From positions 1,736,001-1,800,000 of the forward strand of contig NZ_RKHQ01000001.1 in assembly GCF_003751805.1 (NCBI RefSeq): a stretch of DNA of 64,000 nt, in the 5' to 3' direction. The position numbers were made by a program, and so were the translations under genes. The stretch is from Salana multivorans. GTDB lineage: Bacteria > Actinomycetota > Actinomycetes > Actinomycetales > Beutenbergiaceae. Positions 8,642 through 17,667 of this stretch are shown here, piece after piece. Within the stretch, counting starts at the first letter, position 1. Each line of letters begins with the position of its first letter. The notes beneath the pieces were generated by a model. That model searched no databases and was not told where the DNA came from. It was given only the letters and a program-made list of their open reading frames with translations.

Positions 8642-9579
8642 CGACCACCGAGCTCAACGCTGCTGCCTCCGGTCGCGCGCTCACCGCGCGCGGCCGGGGC
8701 GGCCGCAGGTCGGCGTCCGAGCGGGGGCGGCTGAGCGGCTGGCTGTTCCTGCTCCCCGCGCTCGTGTTCTACGGCCTGTTCGTGCTCTGGCCGCTGTTCG
8801 CGACCGTCCAGTACTCCTTCTTCGACTGGGACGGCTACACGACGGCGACGCCGGTCGGCCTCGGCAACTACGTGCGCGTCCTCACCGACCCCCAGCTCAT
8901 CAGCTCGGTCGGCCACTCGTTCTTCCTCATGATCTTCTTCACGATCATCCCGGTCGTCCTCGGTCTGGTCATCGCGGCCCTCATCCAGGAGATCCGGCTC
9001 AAGGGACTCGCGACGACGGCGCGGACGCTGCTGTTCCTGCCGCAGATCATCCCCGGGGCGGCCGCCGCCATCGCCTGGGTGTGGATGCTCTCGAGCACGG
9101 GCGCCGTCAACCAGCTGCTGTCCGGGATCGGGCTCGGTGGCCTCACGAGGGCCTGGCTCGGCGACTTCACCTGGGCGCTGCCGGCCGTGGGCCTCATCGG
9201 CCTCTGGCTCAACCTCGGCTTCTGCACGATCCTGCTCATGGCGGGCATCGGCAAGATCGACCTCGCGATCTACGAGGCGGCGAAGCTCGACGGCGCCGGC
9301 TTCTTCCAGACGTTCCGCTCGGTGACGCTGCCGGGCCTGCGCCAGGAGATCGGCGTCTGCGTGACCATGACGATGATCGCGGCGCTCGCGAGCTTCGACG
9401 TCGTCTACATGTCGACCCGCGGTGGTCCCGGCACCTCGACGATGGTGCCCGGCGTGCAGATCTTCCAGCTCGCGTTCACGGAGTCCAGGGTCGGGCTCGC
9501 GAGCGCGCTCGCCATCGTGCTGACCGTCCTCATCGTCGTCGTGATCGTGCCGCTCCAGCGGCTGTTCCAGGAGAAGTAG
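8638..9579 (+). CDS. Sugar ABC transporter permease (MalF-like)
   Basis: A 313-residue integral membrane protein with about six hydrophobic segments and the binding-protein-dependent transport signature EAAKLDGAG (EAA loop, docks the ATPase) near 220. The GTG start overlaps the preceding stop as GTGA, which implies translational coupling. The N-terminal 40 residues are a basic, cytoplasmic extension. It pairs with the next gene to form the membrane channel. No ATPase gene is in the operon; family precedent (shared MsmK/MsiK-type ATPases in actinobacteria) suggests one encoded elsewhere serves it. Confidence 0.93.
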   Translation: MTTTELNAAASGRALTARGRGGRRSASERGRLSGWLFLLPALVFYGLFVLWPLFATVQYSFFDWDGYTTATPVGLGNYVRVLTDPQLISSVGHSFFLMIFFTIIPVVLGLVIAALIQEIRLKGLATTARTLLFLPQIIPGAAAAIAWVWMLSSTGAVNQLLSGIGLGGLTRAWLGDFTWALPAVGLIGLWLNLGFCTILLMAGIGKIDLAIYEAAKLDGAGFFQTFRSVTLPGLRQEIGVCVTMTMIAALASFDVVYMSTRGGPGTSTMVPGVQIFQLAFTESRVGLASALAIVLTVLIVVVIVPLQRLFQEK

Positions 9580-9582
9580 GCC

Positions 9583-10407
9583 ATGCAGACGAACGTGCGC
9601 GAACGAATCCCCGGGCTGATCCTGCTCATCCTCGCGATGATCTTCTCGATCTTCCCGCTGCTGTCGATGCTCTCGGCCGCCCTCCAGCCGCAGGGCTCGC
9701 TCCCGCTCGGCATCTCGTGGCCGAGCGACCCGCAGTGGCACAACTTCGTCGACGCCTGGCGCGTCGCCGAGGTGACGCCGCTACTCGTCTCCAGCGTCAT
9801 CCTCGTCATCGGGGTCGTGCCGATCGCCGCGCTGTGCGCGACGATGGCCGGCTTCGCGCTCGGCCAGCTCAAGGTGCTGGGCGGCAGCGTCGTGCTGCTC
9901 GTCCTCATCTTCGGCCTCACGCTGCCGAAGGAGGCGACGATCGTCCCGCTGTACTACCAGCTCCAGTCGATGGGCCTCATCAACACCCGGCTCGGCCTCA
10001 TCGTGGTGCTCATCGGCACGTTCATGCCGTTCGCCGCGTACTGGATGCGGGCGCACTTCATCACGATGCCGAAGGAGCTGTCGGAGGCCTCGGCGATCGA
10101 CGGGGCCAACCGCTGGCAGGACTTCACCCGGATCCAGGTCCCGCTCGCGGTGCCGGCGATCTCCTCGATGTGCCTCCTGCTGTTCCTGTGGACGTGGAAC
10201 ACGTTCCTCCAGGCGATCGTCCTCATCGACGACCCGAGCCAGCGCACCATGGCCGGCGCGCTGCAGAACTTCGTCGGCCAGTACACGACCGACGTCGTGC
10301 TGCTCAACGCCGGTTCGCTGCTCATCATGGCGCCGACGATCCTGGTGTTCCTCCTGTTCCAGCGGCACTTCGTCAAGGCCCTCATCTCGGGCGCGGTGAA
10401 GGGTTGA
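9583..10407 (+). CDS. Sugar ABC transporter permease (MalG-like)
   Basis: A 274-residue partner permease with six predicted membrane spans and the EAA loop EASAIDGAN near 165. It starts three bases after the previous stop with GGAGAAG upstream, and its own stop overlaps the next start. The order binding protein, MalF-like, MalG-like is standard for carbohydrate importers of this class. Confidence 0.93.
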   Translation: MQTNVRERIPGLILLILAMIFSIFPLLSMLSAALQPQGSLPLGISWPSDPQWHNFVDAWRVAEVTPLLVSSVILVIGVVPIAALCATMAGFALGQLKVLGGSVVLLVLIFGLTLPKEATIVPLYYQLQSMGLINTRLGLIVVLIGTFMPFAAYWMRAHFITMPKELSEASAIDGANRWQDFTRIQVPLAVPAISSMCLLLFLWTWNTFLQAIVLIDDPSQRTMAGALQNFVGQYTTDVVLLNAGSLLIMAPTILVFLLFQRHFVKALISGAVKG

Positions 10408-12332
10408 GCCTGACGCTCGGGCGCGGTGACGGCGGCGAGACCGTCGTCACCGCGCCCGGCTACGTCCTCGCCGTCGACGGGTCGCGGGCCGTCCTGCGGT
10501 CGCGTCCGGAGCACGACGCCGAGGGTCGCGACGGGGCCGGGGACGGGCGTCCCGTCGTCCTCGACCTCACGCTCCTGGCCTCGGTGCACCGGCGCGACGT
10601 GCCGGACGAGACCCTGCTCGCGGCCCCCGGGGTCGAGCCGATCGGGGTGCCGGAGGTGGCTCGGGTGACCGGGGGCGACGGTGACGTCGACGCCGTCACG
10701 GTGACCCTCGACCTCCCGACCGCGGCCTGGCGACGCAAGACCCTCCACCTCGAGGCGCGCGCCGACGCCGTGCACGTCCGGGTCGTCGTCGAGGGCGACG
10801 GCTGGATCACCGACGTCACGCTCGGCGGTGGCCACGTCGTCGGCAGGAACGGCTCGTGCGGTGAGCTGCGCTCGCCCGCGACCTTCGCCTCGGTGTTCTC
10901 GCCGGCGGTCGCCGAGCCCGTGCGGGTCGTGCGTCCAGCGTCGGTCCCGGCCGCGCTCGGCATCCTCGGCGACGCGCTGCCCGGCCGGCTGCACGGCGTG
11001 TTCTCCCCGCCGCCGCTCGCGTTCGCCTTCTCGCCCGACCCGGCTCCCGACGCGCCGACCGCGACGCCCGACGGGTCCTGGCTCGGCGCCGAGGTGGTCG
11101 TCGACGTGGCCGACGCCGGCTTCACCCGGGTGCTCTACGAGCCGCTCGACGGGGGCTGGTGGCTGCGGCTCGCGTACGAGGGACACACGCGCGTCCGTGG
11201 GACGTGGAGCTCGCCGACCCTCCGGCTGCGGCCGGCTCGATCCGTCTGGGAGGTCGTCGACGACCTGCGCGCGGTGACGTCGACGGGGTCGGCCGGGTCT
11301 CCGGTGGCGGGAGCGCCGACGGCGCCCGACGCCCCCGAGTGGTGGGCGGCGCCCATCCTGTGCGGCTGGGGGAGCCAGTGCGCGCGGGCGGCGCGGGACG
11401 CCGAGGCGCCCGCGGCCGACACGGCCGTCACCTCGGTGGCGACGGCCCCGGACCTCGCGCGCCAGGACCTCTACGACGCGTGGCTGGCGCGGGCGCGCGA
11501 GCACGGGATCGTGCCTGGGACGATCGTCGTCGACGACCGGTGGCAGGCCGAGTACGGCGCCTGCACCGTCGACGCGGAGAAGTGGCCCGACCTGCGCGGC
11601 TGGATCCGTCGGCGGCACGAGGACGGCCAGCGGGTGCTGCTCTGGTTCAAGGCGTGGGACCCCGAGGGCGTCCCCGCGCGCGAGTGCGTCCTGGGGCCCG
11701 ACGGGACACCCGTCAGCGTCGACCCGTCGAACCCCGACTACCTCGCGCGGCTCGCCCGGATCGTCACCGACCTGCTCTCGCCGGACGGCCTCGATGCCGA
11801 CGGGTTCAAGGTCGACTTCACCCAGCGCGCCCCGTCGGGCGTCTCGCTCGTCACGTTGGGCGACGGACGCGACGACGGCGGCGTCTGGGGCGTCGCCGCG
11901 CTGCACGAGCTGCTGACGACGCTGCACCGCGCGGCCCACCGGGCCAAGCCCGACGCGCTCGTCGTGACGCACGCGCTCGACCCCCGGTTCGCCGACGTCA
12001 CCGACATGGTGCGGCTCAACGACGTCCTCGAGAGGGACGAGCTGGGTCGGGCGGTGCCGGTCGTCGAGCAGCTCCGGTTCCGCGCGCGGGTGGCGCGGGC
12101 GGCGCACTCGGGCCGCCTCGTCGACACCGACCAGTGGCCGATGCCGAGCCGGGCCGAGTGGCGCAGCTACGTCGAGGAGCAGTGGCGGCTCGGCGTCCCG
12201 GCGCTGTACTACGTCGAGGCGATGGACCGCTCGGACGAGCTGCTCGACGACGCCGATCTCGCCCTCGTCGCCGACACCTGGCGGCGCTACGGGCGGCTGC
12301 GGGCCGGGGGCCGTTCGGGCGAGCGCGGCTGA
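10404..12332 (+). CDS. Clan GH-D-like glycoside hydrolase (GH36-related), substrate uncertain
   Basis: A 642-residue protein with a beta-rich N-terminal half and a TIM-barrel-like C-terminal half. Motifs recall clan GH-D (GH27/31/36): VDDRWQ near 376-381, LLWFKAWD, and GFKVDF near 467-472, where Asp471 sits where the clan nucleophile is found. This suggests an alpha-galactosidase-type activity, which would suit raffinose-like sugars, but I cannot assign the family firmly by eye. It is the last gene of the LacI-controlled operon. The assumed TTG start at 10404 overlaps the permease stop (TTGA); no other in-frame start with a good ribosome site is close, so the start is uncertain. No signal peptide is seen. 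Confidence 0.7.
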   Translation: MSLTLGRGDGGETVVTAPGYVLAVDGSRAVLRSRPEHDAEGRDGAGDGRPVVLDLTLLASVHRRDVPDETLLAAPGVEPIGVPEVARVTGGDGDVDAVTVTLDLPTAAWRRKTLHLEARADAVHVRVVVEGDGWITDVTLGGGHVVGRNGSCGELRSPATFASVFSPAVAEPVRVVRPASVPAALGILGDALPGRLHGVFSPPPLAFAFSPDPAPDAPTATPDGSWLGAEVVVDVADAGFTRVLYEPLDGGWWLRLAYEGHTRVRGTWSSPTLRLRPARSVWEVVDDLRAVTSTGSAGSPVAGAPTAPDAPEWWAAPILCGWGSQCARAARDAEAPAADTAVTSVATAPDLARQDLYDAWLARAREHGIVPGTIVVDDRWQAEYGACTVDAEKWPDLRGWIRRRHEDGQRVLLWFKAWDPEGVPARECVLGPDGTPVSVDPSNPDYLARLARIVTDLLSPDGLDADGFKVDFTQRAPSGVSLVTLGDGRDDGGVWGVAALHELLTTLHRAAHRAKPDALVVTHALDPRFADVTDMVRLNDVLERDELGRAVPVVEQLRFRARVARAAHSGRLVDTDQWPMPSRAEWRSYVEEQWRLGVPALYYVEAMDRSDELLDDADLALVADTWRRYGRLRAGGRSGERG

Positions 12333-12506
12333 GGGACCCGCCGCGGTCGCGGGCGCCGGCCGTTCACGTCGCCGTCGACCGCTCCACCCCAAAGGTCCCT
12401 CGCGCGGGAGCGCAGGACGAGGCAGGGTGGAGGGGTCAGAGATCGAGACGGTGCCGCCGGGGCGGAGTGCGTGCGTCAGGTGGCGCCCGACACCGAAGGA
12501 GACCCC

Positions 12507-13643
12507 ATGTCCACCATGGTTCTGGCCAGCCCCTCCCGCTACGTCCAGGGCGCCGGCGTCCTCGGCTCGCTCGGCGAGCACCTGGCGAAGATCGGGACGT
12601 CACCGCTCGTCGTGGCGGACGACCGCGTCTGGGAGCTGGTCGGCTCCACGGTCGCGGAGAGCCTCGAGGCCGCCGGCCTGCCCGTCGTCCGCGTCGGGTT
12701 CGGCACCTACGCCACCGCGGCCGCCGTCGACTCGCTCGTCGAGCGGATCACGACGGACGGCCACGACGTCGTCGTCGGGCTCGGGGGCGGGTCGGTCATC
12801 GACGCGGCGAAGGCGGCCGGTCACCTCGCCGGCATCCGCTGGGCGTCCGTTCCGACCGCAGCGTCGAGCGACGCGCCCTGCTCGGCGCTGTCGGTCATCT
12901 ACACCGAGGACGGCGAGTTCGAGGAGTACCGCTTCTTCCCGAGCAACCCGCACCTCGTCCTCATCGACACGGCCGTCGTCGCGCACGCCCCGGCGCGGTT
13001 CCTGGTCGGCGGGATCGGCGACGCGCTGGCGACCTGGGTCGAGGCCCGCGCCGTCGCGGCCGGAACCGGCGACACGATGGCCGGGGGTCGGCCGACGGCG
13101 ACCGGCACCGCGCTGGCGCGCCTGTCCTGGGAGCTGCTGTGGGAGAACGCGCTGCCGGCGCTCGACGCCGTGCGCGCCCGCGTCGTCACCCCCGCGCTGG
13201 AGAAGGTCGTCGAGGCGAACACGCTGCTGTCGGGGCTCGGCTTCGAGTCCGGCGGTCTCGCCGCCGCGCACGCCATCCACAACGGGCTCACGGCCGCCCC
13301 GCAGACGCACGGCCTCACGCACGGGGAGAAGGTCAACATCGGCACGCTGACGCAGCTCGTGCTCGAGGGCGCCCCGACCGAGGAGATCGAGGACTTCATC
13401 GTCTTCACGACGAGGGTCGGCCTGCCGAACACCCTGACCGAGGTCGGTCTGACGCCGGACTCGCCGGAGCTGGCCGCGGTCGCCGCGGCGGCGACCGCGG
13501 AGGGCGAGACGATCCACGCGATGCCGTTCCCGGTGTCGGCCGAGCAGGTCGTCTCCGCGCTCAAGGCGATCGAGGGGATCTCGCGCCGGGTTCGCGCCGA
13601 GACCGGGCTGCCCGAGCCGGTCGCGTACGTCGCCGGGCACTGA
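12507..13643 (+). CDS. gldA: Glycerol dehydrogenase, iron-type alcohol dehydrogenase family
   Basis: A 378-residue NAD-dependent polyol dehydrogenase that interconverts glycerol and dihydroxyacetone. The dinucleotide-binding GLGGGSVID is at 91-99. The metal ligands typical of GldA are visible: Asp172 in GGIGDALAT, His255 in the AAAHAIHNG segment and His272 in LTHGEK. ATG 12507 has AAGGAGA just upstream; the reading frame is open further back to 12471 but without a ribosome site. The gene stands alone after the sugar operon and before an intergenic repeat block. Family is secure; related polyol substrates are possible. Confidence 0.9.
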   Translation: MSTMVLASPSRYVQGAGVLGSLGEHLAKIGTSPLVVADDRVWELVGSTVAESLEAAGLPVVRVGFGTYATAAAVDSLVERITTDGHDVVVGLGGGSVIDAAKAAGHLAGIRWASVPTAASSDAPCSALSVIYTEDGEFEEYRFFPSNPHLVLIDTAVVAHAPARFLVGGIGDALATWVEARAVAAGTGDTMAGGRPTATGTALARLSWELLWENALPALDAVRARVVTPALEKVVEANTLLSGLGFESGGLAAAHAIHNGLTAAPQTHGLTHGEKVNIGTLTQLVLEGAPTEEIEDFIVFTTRVGLPNTLTEVGLTPDSPELAAVAAAATAEGETIHAMPFPVSAEQVVSALKAIEGISRRVRAETGLPEPVAYVAGH

Positions 13644-13654
13644 GAGGCGGGGGT

Positions 13655-14150
13655 CGCCTCGACCCGGTCCTGGTGTGGACACGGCCGCGCCCGTGGCCAC
13701 CGGGCGGCCGGAGGCGGTGGATCGTCAGTGTTGGTCGCCCGTGGCCACCGGGCCGCCGGGTGGCCGCCTCGACCCGGTCCTGGTGTGGACACGGCCATAC
13801 CCGTGGGCACCGGGGGACTGGGGCGATGCCGCGACCCGGTCCTGGCGTGTACACGGCCGCGCCCGTGGCCACCGGGCGGCCGGAGGCGGTGGATCGTCAG
13901 TGTTGGTCGCCCGGGACCACCGGGTAGCCGGGTGACCGCCTCGACCCGGTCTTGGTGTGGACATGGTCGTCCCCGTGGCTACTGGCGAGCCGGGGGCGGT
14001 GGATCGTCAGGGGCGGTCGCCCGTGGCCACCGGGCCGCCGGGTGGCCGCCTCGACCCGGCCCTGGCGTGGACATGGCCGTGCCCGTGGCTACCGGTGGAC
14101 CGGGGCGACGCCGCGACCCGGCCCTGGCGTGGACACGGCGGTACTCGGCT
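13655..14150. repeat. Intergenic tandem repeat block of alternating 110-bp and 62-bp units
   Basis: The 548-base gap between gldA and the YchJ gene is largely one degenerate repeat. The landmark GACCCGGTCCTGGTGTGGAC and its variants recurs at 13661, 13771, 13833, 13943, 14053 and 14115, with spacings 110, 62, 110, 110 and 62. Each unit contains CCCGTGGCCACCGGG, or a variant, around a GTGGCCAC palindrome. Long units also carry GGCGGTGGATCGTCAG. Reading frames through the block on both strands encode Arg/Pro/Gly-rich peptides only and look fortuitous. I see no transposase or terminal repeats. Confidence 0.85.
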
Positions 14151-14191
14151 CGGGCCCGCGAGAGCATGGGGGTGCCGAGAGGAGCCGCCCC

Positions 14192-14647
14192 ATGCCGGAC
14201 CGACCCGCCGACGAGCGCCGACCCGTCGACGCCCACCGCCCTGCCGCCGACGGTCAGGCCAAGGCCAAGGCCGACCCCTGCCCGTGCCGGAGCCGTCGCC
14301 CGTTCGACGAGTGCTGCGGGCCAGTCCTCGCCGGCGCGGCCACCCCTCCGACGGCCGAGGCGCTCATGCGGTCGCGGTTCACCGCCTACGCCCGCGGCGA
14401 CGTCGACCACGTCCTGCGCACCTGGCATCCCCGCACACGCCCGGCCGACCTGGTGCTCGACGACGACCTCGCGTGGGTCGCGCTCCAGATCGTGAGCGCG
14501 ACGGACGGCGGGCCGGACGGCCCGGTCGGCACGGTGCACTTCCGCGCGTCGTACCGGAGCCCGACCGGTCGCGGCGTCCTGGAGGAGACCAGCCGGTTCG
14601 AGCGGGTCGACGGCGAGTGGCGCTACGTCGACGGTGACGTCCGGTAG
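14192..14647 (+). CDS. YchJ / UPF0225 family protein
   Basis: A 151-residue protein of the YchJ family. It contains a cysteine-rich N-terminal motif CPCRSRRPFDECCGP (about 30-44), resembling the metal-binding SEC-C element, followed by EALMRSRFTAYARGD, the family signature, and a small NTF2-like fold. Family members are widely conserved but have no established function. ATG 14192 has GAGAGGAG 7 bases upstream. The first 28 residues are Asp/Arg/Ala-rich and probably disordered. The gene stands alone downstream of the repeat block. Confidence 0.85.
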   Translation: MPDRPADERRPVDAHRPAADGQAKAKADPCPCRSRRPFDECCGPVLAGAATPPTAEALMRSRFTAYARGDVDHVLRTWHPRTRPADLVLDDDLAWVALQIVSATDGGPDGPVGTVHFRASYRSPTGRGVLEETSRFERVDGEWRYVDGDVR

Positions 14648-15071
14648 CGCGGGTCGCCTCTCGAGCAGCCCGCCGTGCCCACCCGCGCCGTCGCGCCCGT
14701 CCACCCCCAGGGCGGCTCCCGCGCGGTCGCGCCCGTCGCCCCCGTCGACGCCCGTCGACCCCGACGGAAACCGGGTGCCGAACCGATGACGCGGACGCGC
14801 GTCGATTTCAGCAGCCGCCGACCCTGCAACAAGACCTCGATCAATCCCCGCGTCCAGCGACCATCCAGCAGGCATAGCGCGGCAAACCACCAGTTCAGGA
14901 CTGCAACAGCCCTCACTCCGTGACCAAACTGTGATGGTCGTCGAATCGATTCGGCGGTTGCGGACGCGCGTCGACTATGGGCTATATAGCCCTCAGCGCT
15001 CCTCACCGAGCAGCTGTCGGGGCCAGGGTTTCTGGACTCCGACGTCATCCCCATAGTCGTGGAGGTAATTC
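14648..15071 (+). promoter_or_regulatory. Regulatory region of the second sugar ABC operon
   Basis: The 424-base gap has no gene. The half nearest the next start is unusually AT-rich and holds two perfect palindromes: CGAATCGATTCG at 14942-14953 and GGGCTATATAGCCC at 14979-14992. A 15-base direct repeat, GCGGACGCGCGTCGA, occurs at 14791-14805 and 14960-14974. TATATA inside the second palindrome could be the -10, with TTGCGG at 14958-14963 as a weak -35 (19-base spacing). These are plausible operator sites for an unlinked regulator, since no regulator gene neighbours this operon. Confidence 0.55.
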
Positions 15072-16502
15072 ATGACCACATCGGTTTCCCGCTCGCGTGC
15101 GCGGCGCGGGGCAGCCCTTGCGGCCGTCGGCGCGCTCGCGCTCGTCCTTGGTGCCTGCGGCACCGACAACGGCGGCGGAGGTGGCGACTCGACCACCGGT
15201 GGCAGCGACGGCACGGACGGTGGCGGTACCGCCGAGTCCGCCATCGACTGCTCCGTGTTCGACGAGTTCGGCGACCTCGACGGCACGTCCGTCTCGGTGT
15301 ACACGTCGATCGTCGAGCCGGAGTCGGACCAGCAGATCGAGTCCTACAAGCCGTTCGAGGACTGCACCGGCGTCACGGTCGACTACGAGGGGTCCCGCGA
15401 GTTCGAGGCGCAGCTCCTGGTCCGCATCCAGGCCGGCACGGCGCCGGACATCGCGTACCTGCCGCAGCCCGGTCTCCTCAACACGATCGTGACGACGTAC
15501 CCGGACGCGCTCGTCCCGGCGCCCGACGCGACCTCGAAGAACGTCGACGAGTTCTTCGCCGAGGCGTGGAAGGGCTACGGCACGGTCGACGGCACGTTCT
15601 ACGCCGCACCGCTCGGCGCCAACGCCAAGTCGTTCGTCTGGTACTCGCCCTCGATGTTCGCGGACGCGGGCTACGAGGTCCCCGAGACCTGGACCGACAT
15701 GATCACGCTCTCGCAGACGATCGCGGACAAGGCCAAGACCGACGGCACGGCCATGCCGTGGTGCGCCGGCATCGAGTCCGGTGACGCGACCGGCTGGCCG
15801 GCGACGGACTGGATCGAGGACGTCGTGCTCCGCACGGCGGGCCCGGACGTCTACCGCCAGTGGTACACGCACGAGATCCCGTTCAACGACCCGCAGATCG
15901 TCAAGGCGTTCGACACCGCCGGTGAGATCCTCCAGAACCCCGACTTCGTCAACGCGGGCCTCGGTGGGGTCGACTCGATCGCCACGACGTCGTGGACGAC
16001 GGCCGGCTACGGCATCCTCGACCAGGCGTGCTGGATGCACCGCGCCGCCAACTTCTACGCGACGCAGTGGCCCGAGGGCACCGTCGTCGCGCCGGACGGC
16101 GACGTGTGGGCGTTCTACCTGCCGACCGACCAGACGGACATCAAGCCGGTCCTCGGTGGCGCCGAGTTCGTCGCCGCCTTCAACGACCGTCCCGAGGTCC
16201 AGGCCTTCCAGACCTACCTGTCCTCGGCCGACTGGGCCAACCAGAAGGCCATCGCGACGCCGGGCGGCGGCTGGGTGAGCGCCAACAACGGCCTCGACCC
16301 GGACAACCTGGCCTCCGAGTTCGACAAGCTGGCGTGGGAGGTCCTGGCCGACCCGAACACGGTGCTCGAGTTCGACGGCTCCGACCTCATGCCCGGCGAG
16401 GTGGGCGCGGGGACGTTCTGGACGGGCATGGTGAACTGGTTCACCGGCCAGTCGACGCAGCAGGTCGTCGACGCGATCGAGGCGTCCTGGCCGAAGGGCT
16501 GA
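15072..16502 (+). CDS. Alpha-glucoside-type ABC transporter substrate-binding lipoprotein
   Basis: A 476-residue extracellular solute-binding protein with an N-terminal lipoprotein signal ending in lipobox LGAC and a Gly/Ser/Thr-rich linker. Length and the company of AglF/AglG-like permeases suggest the alpha-glucoside (AglE) type, but the ligand is inferred. GGAGG lies 7 bases upstream of ATG 15072. A strong hairpin separates this gene from its permeases, consistent with making more binding protein than channel. No glycosidase or ATPase gene is in this operon. Confidence 0.9.
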   Translation: MTTSVSRSRARRGAALAAVGALALVLGACGTDNGGGGGDSTTGGSDGTDGGGTAESAIDCSVFDEFGDLDGTSVSVYTSIVEPESDQQIESYKPFEDCTGVTVDYEGSREFEAQLLVRIQAGTAPDIAYLPQPGLLNTIVTTYPDALVPAPDATSKNVDEFFAEAWKGYGTVDGTFYAAPLGANAKSFVWYSPSMFADAGYEVPETWTDMITLSQTIADKAKTDGTAMPWCAGIESGDATGWPATDWIEDVVLRTAGPDVYRQWYTHEIPFNDPQIVKAFDTAGEILQNPDFVNAGLGGVDSIATTSWTTAGYGILDQACWMHRAANFYATQWPEGTVVAPDGDVWAFYLPTDQTDIKPVLGGAEFVAAFNDRPEVQAFQTYLSSADWANQKAIATPGGGWVSANNGLDPDNLASEFDKLAWEVLADPNTVLEFDGSDLMPGEVGAGTFWTGMVNWFTGQSTQQVVDAIEASWPKG

Positions 16503-16528
16503 TCGGCCCGCCAGCGCCTCACAGCAGT

Positions 16529-16564
16529 GCGGGGGTCCACCCGAGGCATCGGGTGGGCCCCCGC
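16529..16564 (+). terminator. Intercistronic hairpin (probable partial terminator)
   Basis: A 15-base stem (16529-16543 with 16550-16564, one G-U pair) closes a 6-base loop in the 175-base gap between the binding-protein gene and its permeases. No T-tract follows. Such hairpins often attenuate downstream expression or protect the upstream mRNA. Confidence 0.7.
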
Positions 16565-16677
16565 CGCTACGCGGCTGCGGCGTGCGGGTCGCCGCGTCGA
16601 GCCGCTCGCGTCACCCACGACCCGATCTCTCAACCGCGACGGCGGGCATCGTTGCCCGTCGTCAGAAGGGGGTCCTG

Positions 16678-17667
16678 ATGGACTGGTTGCTCACCCCCAG
16701 CACGACCGGCGGAAAGCTCCTCGTGATGGCCTTGGCCATCGTGGCGTTCGTCGTCGTGATGGGTCTCATTCTGTTCCTCGTCGATCGACCCAAGCGCATC
16801 CCCGGCTGGCTCGTCGCCGCCGCGTTCGCGGGTCCGGCGCTCATCCTCGTCACCGTCGGGCTCGTCTACCCCGGCATCCTGACCGTCATCAACTCGTTCA
16901 AGGACAAGACCGGCCGCACCTGGGTCGGCCTCGACAACTACGCGCAGACGTTCGGCACGTCCGACCTTCAGCTCGTCCTGCGCAACACCGCGCTGTGGGT
17001 CATCCTCGTCCCGATCATCGCGACGGTGATCGGCCTGATCTACGCCGTCCTGGTCGACCGCACCCGGTTCGAGAAGCTCGCCAAGGCGCTCGTCTTCCTG
17101 CCGATGGCGATCTCGATGGTCGGCGCGTCGATCATCTGGAAGTTCGTCTACGAGTTCAAGCCGAACCAGCCCGGCGTCAAGCAGACGGGCCTGCTCAACC
17201 AGGTCATCGTGTGGCTCGGCGGCGAGCCGCAGCAGTTCCTCTCGACGCAGCCGTGGAACACGTTCTTCCTCATCGTCGTGATGATCTGGATCCAGACCGG
17301 GTTCGCGATGACGGTGCTGTCCGCGTCGATCAAGGCGATCCCGGACGACATCATCGAGGCGGCTCGGCTCGACGGCCTCAAGGGCATCGGCATGTTCCGC
17401 TACATCACGGTCCCGTCGATCCGGCCGGCCCTCGTCGTCGTCATCACGACGATCGCCATGGGCACGCTCAAGGTCTTCGACGTCGTCCGCACGATGACCG
17501 GTGGGCAGTTCGGGACCTCCGTGGTCGCGAACGAGTTCTACACACAGCAGTTCCGGCAGGCCAACCAGGGCCTCGCGGCCGCGCTCGCCGTCATCCTGTT
17601 CGTTCTCGTCATCCCGATCGTCATCTACAACGTCGGGCAGATGCGCAAGGTGGAGGAGATCCGATGA
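16678..17667 (+). CDS. Alpha-glucoside-type ABC transporter permease (AglF-like)
   Basis: A 329-residue membrane protein with an extra N-terminal membrane helix (about 14-38) before the six-helix core, as in the AglF/GgtC branch. The EAA loop EAARLDGLKG lies near 225. ATG 16678 follows GAAGGGGG. Its stop overlaps the next start as ATGA. It forms the channel with the next gene. Confidence 0.92.
   Translation: MDWLLTPSTTGGKLLVMALAIVAFVVVMGLILFLVDRPKRIPGWLVAAAFAGPALILVTVGLVYPGILTVINSFKDKTGRTWVGLDNYAQTFGTSDLQLVLRNTALWVILVPIIATVIGLIYAVLVDRTRFEKLAKALVFLPMAISMVGASIIWKFVYEFKPNQPGVKQTGLLNQVIVWLGGEPQQFLSTQPWNTFFLIVVMIWIQTGFAMTVLSASIKAIPDDIIEAARLDGLKGIGMFRYITVPSIRPALVVVITTIAMGTLKVFDVVRTMTGGQFGTSVVANEFYTQQFRQANQGLAAALAVILFVLVIPIVIYNVGQMRKVEEIR

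Noticed and set aside
13675-14637. Overlapping open frames in the gldA-YchJ gap and its surroundings
   Set aside because: They consist of Arg/Pro/Gly-rich peptides generated by the tandem repeat, with no ribosome site or family motif; only the YchJ frame is credible.
14660-14780. Short GTCGCGCCCGTC-type repeats after the YchJ gene
   Set aside because: Low-complexity GC-rich DNA without a regular period or symmetric structure.
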